A stretch of DNA of 64,000 nt, taken from assembly GCF_000828475.1 (NCBI RefSeq), contig NZ_AP014648.1:3111400-3175399 (forward strand), read 5' to 3'. The notes beneath the pieces were generated by a model. The model was not told where the DNA came from, did no database searches, and was given only the letters and a program-made list of their open reading frames with translations. A program made the position numbers and the translations under genes. Shown here piece by piece: positions 26,814 through 35,066 of this stretch (within the stretch, counting starts at the first letter, position 1; each line of letters starts with the position of its first letter). This stretch comes from Methyloceanibacter caenitepidi (GTDB taxonomy: Bacteria; Pseudomonadota; Alphaproteobacteria; Rhizobiales; Methyloligellaceae).

Positions 26814-27905
26814 TCAGGACTGGCGAATGGCATTCGCCTCGCACAGGCTGGCCATGCCGGACATGGTCCAGCGCGTCAGCGAATCGCTTCGGCAAATAAC
26901 CGGCGCCGCAAGCATCACGCTCTTGACCGTCGAACGTGAGATTTTCGGCCGATAGTCCGACGAGAACTGCAACACCTGCACGATACGATTGAGGGTGGCA
27001 TAGGCCATACCGATGGCAAGCAAGCAGAATTGCCGAATGCCGGTGTGCCGGCGCGGTATCGTCAGCGTGTAGTCGACGGCATTGGCCAAATGGTCCAGCG
27101 CAATCCTTGCAAGCCGGTGGATCGTCGGCCGGAAAGCGGGCTTTCGTGCGGCGCCGTCGAGATCGCGCAGATCCAGGCTCGCTGAACAGAAGAGGCTTTG
27201 CGGCAGGTAGCAGCGCCCTTGCCGGCGGTCATCCCAGATGTCTTTCAGAATGTTCGTCATCTGCAGACCTTGGCCAAAGCTCGCGGCGAGCTTCTCGAGC
27301 TTCTCCCGGTGCGCGTCGATGTCCGCAGCATGGTCGCAGAAAAGCTCGGTGAGCATCTCGCCGACGACGCCTGCCACCACATAGCAATAGTCGTCCAGCT
27401 CGGCCATGTCGGCCAGCCCTGTCGGACGGTTGACGAAGGACTTCATGCCCGACGCCATCTTCTTGAGACAGGTGCGAACGGCTTCCTGCTGTCTTACAGG
27501 ACGGGTCTTCAGGATATCGATCAGGCCGGGCAGACTCTCGATGAGCTCGAGCTCCTCCGGGCCCACTTCTCCCGACAAATCAGCGGCAAGGCGCCTGGAA
27601 ACCTCATCCCAGGACTCCGTGCGTTCGACCCCAGCAAGGAACAGGTCGAGTTGAGCGATCTTCCGGTCGCAATCCGGAAGCTGAGAATCCTCGATCGTGT
27701 CCGCGGCGCGGCATAGCAGGTAAGCGGTCCCCACCGTAGACCGCAGATCCGATGGCAGTTTTGGAATCGTCAGCGCGAAGGTGCGCGACAGCTGGGGCAC
27801 CAGCAGTAGCGGAAGCTCTTCATTGCCGACTGTCCGATCCAACACGTTTGCTCTAAGCCCCCACAATTTTGACACGCCGCTTCGAAAACCGGTTAGCCGA
27901 TCCAA
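26814..27905 (-). CDS. Squalene synthase-like (squalene/phytoene synthase family) protein
   Basis: A 363-residue prenyl-head-to-head synthase. Substrate-binding motifs are visible: LSRTFALTIPKLP, the first aspartate-rich motif CRAADTIEDS, DYCYVVAGVVGEMLTELF, and the second motif LQMTNILKDIWDDRRQGRCY. The YCYVVAG form and GRCYLP after the second motif fit eukaryote-like squalene synthases better than phytoene synthase or the HpnC/HpnD pair. It would join two farnesyl diphosphates to squalene using NADPH. The start is uncertain: the frame opens with TTG at 27905 and an in-frame GTG lies 23 codons downstream, with no strong ribosome-binding site at either. Genomic context with the epoxidase and cyclase supports squalene as product. 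Confidence 0.78.
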   Translation of the reverse strand: MDRLTGFRSGVSKLWGLRANVLDRTVGNEELPLLLVPQLSRTFALTIPKLPSDLRSTVGTAYLLCRAADTIEDSQLPDCDRKIAQLDLFLAGVERTESWDEVSRRLAADLSGEVGPEELELIESLPGLIDILKTRPVRQQEAVRTCLKKMASGMKSFVNRPTGLADMAELDDYCYVVAGVVGEMLTELFCDHAADIDAHREKLEKLAASFGQGLQMTNILKDIWDDRRQGRCYLPQSLFCSASLDLRDLDGAARKPAFRPTIHRLARIALDHLANAVDYTLTIPRRHTGIRQFCLLAIGMAYATLNRIVQVLQFSSDYRPKISRSTVKSVMLAAPVICRSDSLTRWTMSGMASLCEANAIRQS

Positions 27906-28143
27906 CCGACCCAGGATAGCCGCCCTAAGCCACAGGCGTCAGGCGAGGAATCACGCGGCGCCCTCGACAGCATATCCGCCAATCTCTGGACGATTGTGGC
28001 TGCTGCCCGATTTCATGCACAGAAAGCCCGCGCAAAACGCCTGGAATTGCCGTCGGCGGCGATTGAAATCCCTCAGGTCACGCCCACAAAGCCACGAGCG
28101 GCTGGATACCGCCTCATCCTAACACACAGGCCACCCCGCCGGT

Positions 28144-28533
28144 TCACGACTTTGTCAGGGTGACGCTTCCATTGGCGCGGGAACTCTTGAACGACATGGT
28201 CTGGACATCTTCGTCGATAACGACCCGCACGCGTCCGGAGATATCGTAGGAGGCGACATGGAATTCCCCGACATACACCCCCGGATTGACCTTCAATAGC
28301 TGACCGGTCTGGTTGATCGCCGTAGAGATGGTCACGCATTTCGCTGCGAGTTTGTAGACCTTCTCGGTCTCGCGCTTGTACTTGATGCGGCACGTCAGCT
28401 TCTGGGGCGGATTGTCCATGGCCTGCATCGTGCCGCTGCCGCTCCACGTCCCTTCTAGCGGCAGTGGTTCCGCCTGGAGGGGCGAGACCGTCGCCGCCAA
28501 CAGTACGGCGCATAGCGATATCAGGCTTCTCAT
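28144..28533 (-). CDS. Small exported beta-rich protein in the sterol-type operon
   Basis: A 129-residue protein with a signal peptide (MRSLISLCAVLLAATVSPLQ, cleaved near A-EPLPL). The mature part starts EGTWSGSGTMQ, followed by KLTCRIKYKRETEKVYKLAA, KCVTISTAI, VYVGEFHVASYDISGRVRVV and VQTMSFKSSR. Two Cys probably form a disulfide. The alternating strands suggest a lipocalin-like beta barrel. It resembles a widespread Hyphomicrobiales exported family of unknown function, so it need not be sterol-specific. It starts 26 bases after the RND gene with a strong AGGGAGGATCTT site. A periplasmic lipid carrier partner to the RND pump is a testable idea. Confidence 0.72.
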   Translation of the reverse strand: MRSLISLCAVLLAATVSPLQAEPLPLEGTWSGSGTMQAMDNPPQKLTCRIKYKRETEKVYKLAAKCVTISTAINQTGQLLKVNPGVYVGEFHVASYDISGRVRVVIDEDVQTMSFKSSRANGSVTLTKS

Positions 28534-28559
28534 TAAGATCCTCCCTGGCAGCATCTTGC

Positions 28560-30860
28560 CTAGCTGCTTTTGACCGTCGGCCTCGGCGCGCCCGTCCGCC
28601 AGGCCCGCCCTTCAACAAACGCGATCAACGCCGGCAGTACCAAAAGGTTCGCCAGCAGCGCCGTTGCCAAAAGCATTATCACGACTTCTCCAAACAGGCG
28701 CAGGCTGGGAAGCTCGCTGAGAACCGTGCCTCCAAACCCGACGATCAACACCAGGCACCCGACGGCAAGCGCCGGACCGATAGTGGCGATGGTCTCCTCG
28801 AGGGCCGGCGTCACGGCTTCGCCGTTGGTCCGCATCAAACGATAGTAGTTCAGGATGTGAATGGCATTGTCCACCGCGATGCCGAAACCGATGGTGAAAG
28901 CGACCACACAGGTGAATTGCAGGCCTGCGCCCGTGAGATGGAGGATTGCACCGGCAACGGCGATGGGCAGGACGTTGGTCACCATGCTGTAGAGCCCTGC
29001 TCGCAACGACCAGAAGACGAGGCCGATCAGGAGAATATTGAGCCCGATTGCGATCAACAGACTGCGGTTGAGCTCGACGATCATGTCGTAGCTGGCCCGC
29101 GCGGAATGAGGGGCGATCCCGGTGGCGATGAAACGCACGCCCGGATGCGCCGCCCGCAACGCTTCGAGATCGGTCTCGAGCGCGTCTAGAACGGGCACGA
29201 GTTCGGAGGCGTCCACCGCTGGAAAATAGCCGGACACCAGCGCCGAATGCTCGTCCACCGACATCATGCGCTCCACGAACGGCGACTGCGACTCCTCCAG
29301 GAAGTCCAGGACTTGCTCCTGCTTGAGGCCGCCCTCCAGCATCCAGGATTCGATGCTGTGCAGGGACACCGCGCGCGTCACGAGTGGCAGCGTCTCCAGG
29401 GTCTCATGCGCGTCCCCGACCACGGCAAGAACCTGCGCAGGATCGAGAGGCTTGTCTTTCGGCCATTGGATATGGAGGAGGATGGCCTCGGTACCGCCAA
29501 ACTCTTTGTCGACCACGTCCATGACCCGCGAAGACTGGCTGTTGGCCGGCAAATAGTCCCTGTACTGATAGCTTGGGCTGATTGTGGCGTAGAGAATGCC
29601 TGCACCGATCGCAACGATGAGCCCGGCGACAAGAAAGGCGGTGGGGTTGCCGAGTATGGTGCGGCCCAACCGCCTGCAGATCGCGCTCGTGGCTGTGAAG
29701 ATGCGGTCGAGTGTACGATCCGAATTTTCCTTTCTCCCGCGCCGGCCCAGGAGCAGCGTCCCCAGCGCCGGAAGGACCGTGATCGTCGTCAGGAAGGCGA
29801 CGGCCGTGCCGATGGCGGCGGTGAGACCGAAGCCGGACACAAGCGTATGCGGCACAAGCGTAAGGGACAGCAGTGCGATTGCGGTCGTCATCGCTGCGAG
29901 GACGCAAGCCGGGCCGATGTCCCGCACGGACGATACGATCGCCTCGCGCGCGCCCTCCCCCGCAACAACTTTGCGTTTGATGCCGAACAGCAGATGCAGC
30001 GAGCTTGCAAAGACCAGCACTGTGACCAGCCCCGGCACCACGCCTGTCAGCACGGTGATCTCCTGCCCGCGCAACTCCGTGATCCCCAGGGTCCACAGAA
30101 CCGCGATGCCTGCCGGCACGCCGGCGAGCAAGGCGTAGATGGGGCTGCGGAAGAACAGTAGGCAGATAATAAGCGACACCGCGAAGCCCGCCCCGATCAG
30201 GAGACGCTGATCGCGGATCAAGGCGCCGACGATCTCGAGACGGAAGAACGCTACGCCGCTGAGCTCGGGCTTCATGTCCGTGCCCGCCAGCGCTTCGTCG
30301 GTCACCTGCCGCATATCGTCCGCGACGACGCGAAGATCGTCGATTTTCGGCCGGGGCTCGATCGCGACCACGAACAGCGCCGTCGTCGCATCCGCCGATA
30401 GAAGCTTGCCGGAAACAAAGGGGTGGGCCAGCAGCGTGTCGCGCAAGTTCAGAATATCCACGCCGTCGAGTTCCATCGGGAAGACCGCCTCGGCATTACC
30501 TGAGGCATCCGGCGCGTCGTGCGCCGAAAACATCGACGTGACGTGTTTCACGCCTTCGGCGAAGTGAAGGTTCAGGTGGAGGTCGCGCAGATGCTCGAGA
30601 TTTTTGCGGCTGAAGAGATCCGGCGCCTGCACCAGCAGCAGCACATCCTCCCCGGTCTGCGGATACTGCTTCTCCACCATTTGGAGATTGCGGAACTCCT
30701 CCGTCCCGGAACGGAAGATCTCGCGAATGTCGCTGGAGAACTCGACCTTTGCAGCGGCAAAGGCCAGCGGAATGGTCAGCACGGCGACAATCAGCAGAGT
30801 GATTCGCGGGAAGCGCTGCGCCAGCAGTCCCAGCTTTTCGATGCCGAAGCCCGCCGTCAT
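28560..30860 (-). CDS. RND/MMPL superfamily transporter, candidate sterol exporter
   Basis: A 766-residue inner-membrane protein with two MMPL halves, each with one helix, a large periplasmic loop and five more helices. Landmarks are VEFSSDIREIF after the first helix, ALLAGVPAGIAVLWTLGITE, VLTGVVPGLVTVLVFASSLH, and in the second half FTIGFGIAVDNAIHILNYYR. It is of the HpnN type, exporters of hopanoids and other lipids, and also resembles in type the RND protein BstA reported for sterol transport in Methylococcus. It starts at the ATG at 30860, which overlaps the cyclase stop by four bases, so it is translationally coupled to the cyclase. That coupling is the main reason for proposing sterol or triterpenoid export. 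Confidence 0.85.
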   Translation of the reverse strand: MTAGFGIEKLGLLAQRFPRITLLIVAVLTIPLAFAAAKVEFSSDIREIFRSGTEEFRNLQMVEKQYPQTGEDVLLLVQAPDLFSRKNLEHLRDLHLNLHFAEGVKHVTSMFSAHDAPDASGNAEAVFPMELDGVDILNLRDTLLAHPFVSGKLLSADATTALFVVAIEPRPKIDDLRVVADDMRQVTDEALAGTDMKPELSGVAFFRLEIVGALIRDQRLLIGAGFAVSLIICLLFFRSPIYALLAGVPAGIAVLWTLGITELRGQEITVLTGVVPGLVTVLVFASSLHLLFGIKRKVVAGEGAREAIVSSVRDIGPACVLAAMTTAIALLSLTLVPHTLVSGFGLTAAIGTAVAFLTTITVLPALGTLLLGRRGRKENSDRTLDRIFTATSAICRRLGRTILGNPTAFLVAGLIVAIGAGILYATISPSYQYRDYLPANSQSSRVMDVVDKEFGGTEAILLHIQWPKDKPLDPAQVLAVVGDAHETLETLPLVTRAVSLHSIESWMLEGGLKQEQVLDFLEESQSPFVERMMSVDEHSALVSGYFPAVDASELVPVLDALETDLEALRAAHPGVRFIATGIAPHSARASYDMIVELNRSLLIAIGLNILLIGLVFWSLRAGLYSMVTNVLPIAVAGAILHLTGAGLQFTCVVAFTIGFGIAVDNAIHILNYYRLMRTNGEAVTPALEETIATIGPALAVGCLVLIVGFGGTVLSELPSLRLFGEVVIMLLATALLANLLVLPALIAFVEGRAWRTGAPRPTVKSS

Positions 30861-32845
30861 CGCGGCAATCCCTGGACGGTCATGTCCGCGTTGACGCGCA
30901 CATCCGCGGCGCCCAACGCCCACAGTCCGAAAATCTTGCGGTAATTGTCGTAGGTGATCGCGCAGGTGCGATTGAACACACCGGCGATGGCCTCATCTGG
31001 CCAACTGCCGTCGGCGCGCTGCCGGTCCTGTAGGAAGCGCAGTCCGGCGCGTACCGGCTCGCTGTCGGCCATCTCGGTCTGAAGCAGGCTGAGCACGGCC
31101 CACGACGTCATCACGACCTGGCCCTCCGGGGTGCTCGCATACGTCCCGCGCCGGCAGCTTTCAATGGTCTCGCCCCAGCCGCCATCGGGCAACTGATGCG
31201 AGACGAGAAACGCCGCGGCCCGGCGAAGGGCGGCGCTATCGGCGGGCAGCCCGGCCGCCCGCAGGGCCGAGACCGCGAACCAGGTCCCGTAGGTGAAGCA
31301 GATGCCCCAGGCGCCCATCCAAGCGCCGTCGTCACGCTGCCGCGCCAGCAGAAAATCGCGGCCACGCGCGATCGCCTTATCAATGCACTGGGCACGCGCC
31401 GGATCGACGCCTTGGTCGCGATACCGGATGAGCGCCTGCACGCAGGCCGACGTGCACTCTACATAGGAGTGATCCACCATGATGTCGGCGAAGACCAGCG
31501 ACGGGTTCAGCGCTTCCATCCACGATGGCGTCCGCGCCTTTTCGTAGGTTGGCCAGCCTCCATCGGCATTCTGCCAGCCGAGGATCAACTCAGCCGCATC
31601 GTCGAGGCGCTCATCGTGGATGGGCTCGTCGACAATGGCGCGCAACGCGATCGCGGCTTTCAAACCCTCCGCGGTGCAGTCCGAAATCGGCCAGCCGTGC
31701 GTCCGGTTCGAGAACGGCCAGCCGCCCTGGGATGGATCGCGGAAATAGCGCTCCCGGTCCGGCGTGTCTTCGAGCACCTGGTTTGCTTCGATATAGGCAT
31801 GGGCCAACTCCAGCATGGGCTTCGCAGTTCCGGCGCGGCCGGACGCGCAGATGGCTTGCACAGCGAAGGCAGTGTCCCAAAGCCGCGAGGAATTGTAGCC
31901 CTGCATATGCGTGCCGTGCTCCCCCTTCCACAGATACTCCGGCAGCTGCCGCCGATGTGCGGCGACGCGTTTCCCGTCAGGCTCGGCAAAGTGCCAACAC
32001 AGCATGTTGAGCACCTTGTTGATGGGCCCGATGCAAATATTGTTCGTGTTCTCGTCCTCCTGGCGGACTTGATCCAATACGAAGTCGGTCGCCCGGGCCC
32101 GCAAGCGCTCGCCGGCGATGGCCTCGTAGCCGTTCAGCAGACCGTTCAGAAGGCGGTAGCCCCGCGACAGCGGGGCGTAGATGTCACCGGCCGCGCACTG
32201 CATCTGGCTGCCGCGGAAGTCCAATGCCTCGTAGGGCTCGCAAAAGATCTCGTCGCGCAGCGCGCGCACGACCGGCGTCAACGGCGCCTGAGCCCTGATC
32301 CCGTAGAGATAGCTCATGGGCAAAAAGATCATGCGGCTATGGCACCAGAAGCGGGACGGATGGGCGGGCAGCCACGTCGGGAGAAGCCATAGCTCCGGCG
32401 GAACGGGCATGACGCCGTCGTAGTCGTACAGATTGAGGAGCGCGAGCAGGAACTTGCCCCATGGTGGCAGGTTGGCCGCGCCGCCGCGCTCAAGCAGCCA
32501 GACGCGCGCGCGCTCCAAACCGGGATCGTCCGCCGGGACGCCCAGCAGCCGCTGCGCCACGTAGCACAGAGCCGTGGCATAGGCGTAGCTCTCGCCTTGG
32601 ATGTGGAGCGGCCAGCCGCCATCGGCATTCTGGTGATGCTTGAAGAAGCGGATGAAGTCCTGCTCGGTCTCGGGATCGAACGGCTCGCCGACGATATGCG
32701 TCGCGACGATCAGGGTCGGCAGCAGGAACACAGGTCCGCCGTAGTCGCCGTGCCAGCTCCCGTCGGGCGCTTGCGTGTCCTGCAGGTGCCGCCGCGCCAG
32801 ATCGACGGCCTGCGACAGGTCCTTCTGCGCCGCCCAGTGGTTCAA
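30857..32845 (-). CDS. Oxidosqualene cyclase, cycloartenol synthase-like
   Basis: A 662-residue triterpene cyclase. It has several QW repeats (QAPDGSWHGDYGG, QNADGGWPTYE, QLPDGGWGE, QRADGSWPDE). The catalytic motif is ISDCTAE with Asp389, the form of oxidosqualene cyclases; squalene-hopene cyclases have DxDD there. ICIGPINKVLNMLCW and MQGYNSSRLWDTAFA are also OSC-type. Tyr317, His383 and Ile387 align with Tyr410, His477 and Ile481 of Arabidopsis cycloartenol synthase, so cycloartenol is the predicted product. The frame is open to 33106, but those residues overlap the upstream gene. A TTG at 32845 overlapping that gene's TGA gives the usual N-terminus (LNHWAAQKDLSQAV). It is a peripheral inner-membrane enzyme acting on 2,3-oxidosqualene. 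Confidence 0.9.
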   Translation of the reverse strand: MNHWAAQKDLSQAVDLARRHLQDTQAPDGSWHGDYGGPVFLLPTLIVATHIVGEPFDPETEQDFIRFFKHHQNADGGWPLHIQGESYAYATALCYVAQRLLGVPADDPGLERARVWLLERGGAANLPPWGKFLLALLNLYDYDGVMPVPPELWLLPTWLPAHPSRFWCHSRMIFLPMSYLYGIRAQAPLTPVVRALRDEIFCEPYEALDFRGSQMQCAAGDIYAPLSRGYRLLNGLLNGYEAIAGERLRARATDFVLDQVRQEDENTNNICIGPINKVLNMLCWHFAEPDGKRVAAHRRQLPEYLWKGEHGTHMQGYNSSRLWDTAFAVQAICASGRAGTAKPMLELAHAYIEANQVLEDTPDRERYFRDPSQGGWPFSNRTHGWPISDCTAEGLKAAIALRAIVDEPIHDERLDDAAELILGWQNADGGWPTYEKARTPSWMEALNPSLVFADIMVDHSYVECTSACVQALIRYRDQGVDPARAQCIDKAIARGRDFLLARQRDDGAWMGAWGICFTYGTWFAVSALRAAGLPADSAALRRAAAFLVSHQLPDGGWGETIESCRRGTYASTPEGQVVMTSWAVLSLLQTEMADSEPVRAGLRFLQDRQRADGSWPDEAIAGVFNRTCAITYDNYRKIFGLWALGAADVRVNADMTVQGLPR

Positions 32846-34164
32846 TGTCCCGCGGCCTTGAGATGGGCCGGTATCTTCCGGTAGCCCGGAAGTAGACCGG
32901 CGATCGGCCACGTGCTCCACGACGCGAACCGCGCCAGTGTTTGCCGCGTGCGGCTCCAGTGCCCCTCGCGCATCTCCGTACCGACCGTCTTGCGTGCGGC
33001 GCGGAAACCGATCCTGAAGAACGACGTCGCGAACGTACTCCCGCGCACATCCGTCGCGGCGAGCAGGGCCATCGTGCGGCGGCGCTCTGCGGCGCTCGTG
33101 CGCCACGTATCGAACATCGATTGCCGGATGGCGCGGGCATCGTACCGGGGATCGGAAAAGACCTGATAGAGCGCGTTCGAAAGCATCTCCGGCACCCGCG
33201 CTCGCGCTTTCTGCCGACGCGCGTAGTCCGCCGTATCGGCGCTTTCGACCAAGGCCTCCACGTCCTTCAACCCCAGCGAAATGCCGACCGCCGTGAGCGG
33301 ATGGGTACAGCCGACCGCGTCGCCGACCAACGCCACGTTGCCGCGCCCGTAGGCGGTCCGGGTCTGAAACCGCGTTTCCATCCAGGCGGGCTTACGGGTC
33401 TTCAAGGACACGGCAAGCGCCGTTGCCATCGGCGCCGGCAGCGCCGGCGCGACCGCCGCATAGAGCGCGTTCGTATCGTGCCGGAGCTCCGTCGCCGATG
33501 CGGGCACGTCGAGACACAAACGCACCTGATTAGCGCCGATCCGGTACGACAGGATGGGGCCGGCCAGACCGCTCAGGACGTGGCCATAGCCTTCAACGGG
33601 CAGTTCCACGTCGTCGAGAACGATACCGGCCATGAAGGAGATGCCGACCGAACCGTCGGGCAGACCGAGAAGACGGCGCGTTCCCGAGCGGCGGCCGTCG
33701 GCCGCCACGATCCGCTTCGCTTTGATCGCAATCTCTGCGCCCGTATCTCCGTCCACATAGGCCGGCGCCGGCTCGAGCTTGCTCAGCTTCGCCGGCGCGA
33801 CATAGTCGATCTCGGGCATCGAGACGGCCCTTCGGCGCAGTTCGTCAACGAGCTTGTGATGCTCGAAGCTGACGCCCGTCATGCCGTCCGGATAGGACAA
33901 GACAATCGGTTCCGAGCCGTCGCCGGGATGGGCGACGAAACCCCGCCGCGGTCCGTTCTCCGTCAGCGCCGCAAGATCACTTAGTCCAAGCTTCTCGAGG
34001 ATCCTGACGCCGGACGGGTGGATCCACTCGCCCGCGAATCTCTCAGAAGCGCGCGGGTTGGCCTCGAGGAGCAGGACGGTCTCCCCGCGCTGGGCAAACG
34101 CGATGGCCGCGGCGCATCCGATCGGACCCGCACCAATCACCGCAACGTCATGATCCGTTCGCAC
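32842..34164 (-). CDS. Squalene monooxygenase-like FAD-dependent enzyme
   Basis: A 440-residue flavoprotein of the UbiH/squalene epoxidase superfamily. The FAD-binding GxGxxG is in VAVIGAGPIGCAAAIAFAQR. The second FAD motif is VALVGDAVGCTHPLTAVGIS, where HPLT followed by a Gly-rich turn is typical of squalene epoxidases. RFAGEWIHPSG matches the conserved R-x-x-GE-x-x-P-G stretch of that family. It would add oxygen to squalene to give 2,3-oxidosqualene, needing O2 and an unknown reductase. The start chosen is GTG at 34164, with GGTGGA upstream; the frame extends to another GTG at 34236. It is the first gene of the operon and overlaps the cyclase by four bases. Without its neighbours it could be called only a FAD-dependent monooxygenase. 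Confidence 0.78.
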   Translation of the reverse strand: MRTDHDVAVIGAGPIGCAAAIAFAQRGETVLLLEANPRASERFAGEWIHPSGVRILEKLGLSDLAALTENGPRRGFVAHPGDGSEPIVLSYPDGMTGVSFEHHKLVDELRRRAVSMPEIDYVAPAKLSKLEPAPAYVDGDTGAEIAIKAKRIVAADGRRSGTRRLLGLPDGSVGISFMAGIVLDDVELPVEGYGHVLSGLAGPILSYRIGANQVRLCLDVPASATELRHDTNALYAAVAPALPAPMATALAVSLKTRKPAWMETRFQTRTAYGRGNVALVGDAVGCTHPLTAVGISLGLKDVEALVESADTADYARRQKARARVPEMLSNALYQVFSDPRYDARAIRQSMFDTWRTSAAERRRTMALLAATDVRGSTFATSFFRIGFRAARKTVGTEMREGHWSRTRQTLARFASWSTWPIAGLLPGYRKIPAHLKAAGH

Positions 34165-34462
34165 CTGGGTTCCACCGGCTGTCGTAAGCACGCAAAGACA
34201 GGCGGGAATCCGCCCTGTCCTGTCCAGCGCCGACACGATCGCCGAGCCGGACTCTCATATGAATCGTAACGGGTTGGGGCCGACTTGGCCATCCCGCCAA
34301 CCCGCGAAAACGGAACGGCCTCAGCAGGCTAGGTGATCCGCAATCGCATAACGCTCGTACTTCCGAACTGTGGCAAGCAGATGCCACCTTCCCACATCCT
34401 GAATGACCGGTACGAGGCGACGGCGACTGGTCACCACGGTAGGTTTCGGCGGACGATAGGTC

Positions 34463-34840
34463 ATGAAAAGTTTCTTGGCGGCCCTCCTCATCGGATGCGC
34501 CCTCCTTCCAGCGCCCGTTTTCGCGGATTCCGAAAACGAGCACCTGTCGTGTGTGAAGGAGTTGCCGGACCCTTATAGCCTTGCCACCCGGCGAAACTAC
34601 GTTCTGACCTGCCGGACGAAAGTTCCCGGCCTCACCGTGTCGAAGATCACGGCCAACGAGGACAAGTGCGAATGCCGGCCCGTATTGCCCACCGAAAACA
34701 TGAAACAGGGCGCACGGATCATGTCGATCTGCCGCGATGCCGGACATCCCTGCGACTTCACCGAAGTCACATTCGAGACGAGCGCGGGCGACTTCACCTT
34801 TACATGGTCTGAGGACGACGACGCCCTGGACATTCCGTAA
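34463..34840 (+). CDS. Small Cys-rich exported protein
   Basis: A 125-residue protein with a signal peptide (MKSFLAALLIGCALLPAPVF, cleaved near A-DSE). After the signal the mature chain has six Cys (SCVKE, LTCRT, DKCECRP, SICRDA, HPCDF), enough for three disulfides. It ends with an acidic tail (WSEDDDALDIP). No family is recognised. GATAGGTC precedes the ATG. The gene is divergent from the sterol-type operon, with 298 bases between the two start codons that must contain both promoters. No link in function is implied by this alone. Confidence 0.65.
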   Translation: MKSFLAALLIGCALLPAPVFADSENEHLSCVKELPDPYSLATRRNYVLTCRTKVPGLTVSKITANEDKCECRPVLPTENMKQGARIMSICRDAGHPCDFTEVTFETSAGDFTFTWSEDDDALDIP

Positions 34841-34918
34841 GAGCGCCCCAACCCGGCGACACAGCGTTTGCCCAGCTCGACGCAGGCATGTCGGCCATCT
34901 CGGGATTTTGGAGAGGAA

Positions 34919-34993
<75 letters not shown>

Positions 34994-35014
34994 GGTCTGT
35001 GTGGCAAGGCGCCT

Positions 35015-35043
35015 TCTATATGGGTGGCGGCGCCAGAAGGCAA
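35015..35043 (-). promoter_or_regulatory. Sigma-70 promoter for tRNA-Val
   Basis: TTGCCT (35043-35038) and TATAGA (35020-35015) on the minus strand are separated by exactly 17 bases. The expected start point near 35008 is about 15 bases upstream of the mature tRNA 5' end. Confidence 0.7.
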
Positions 35044-35066
35044 GCGGCGGATTTCGGTGCTTTTCC

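Noticed and set aside
30857-32845. Squalene-hopene cyclase
   Set aside because: The catalytic motif is DCTAE, not DxDD, and the other landmarks follow oxidosqualene cyclases.
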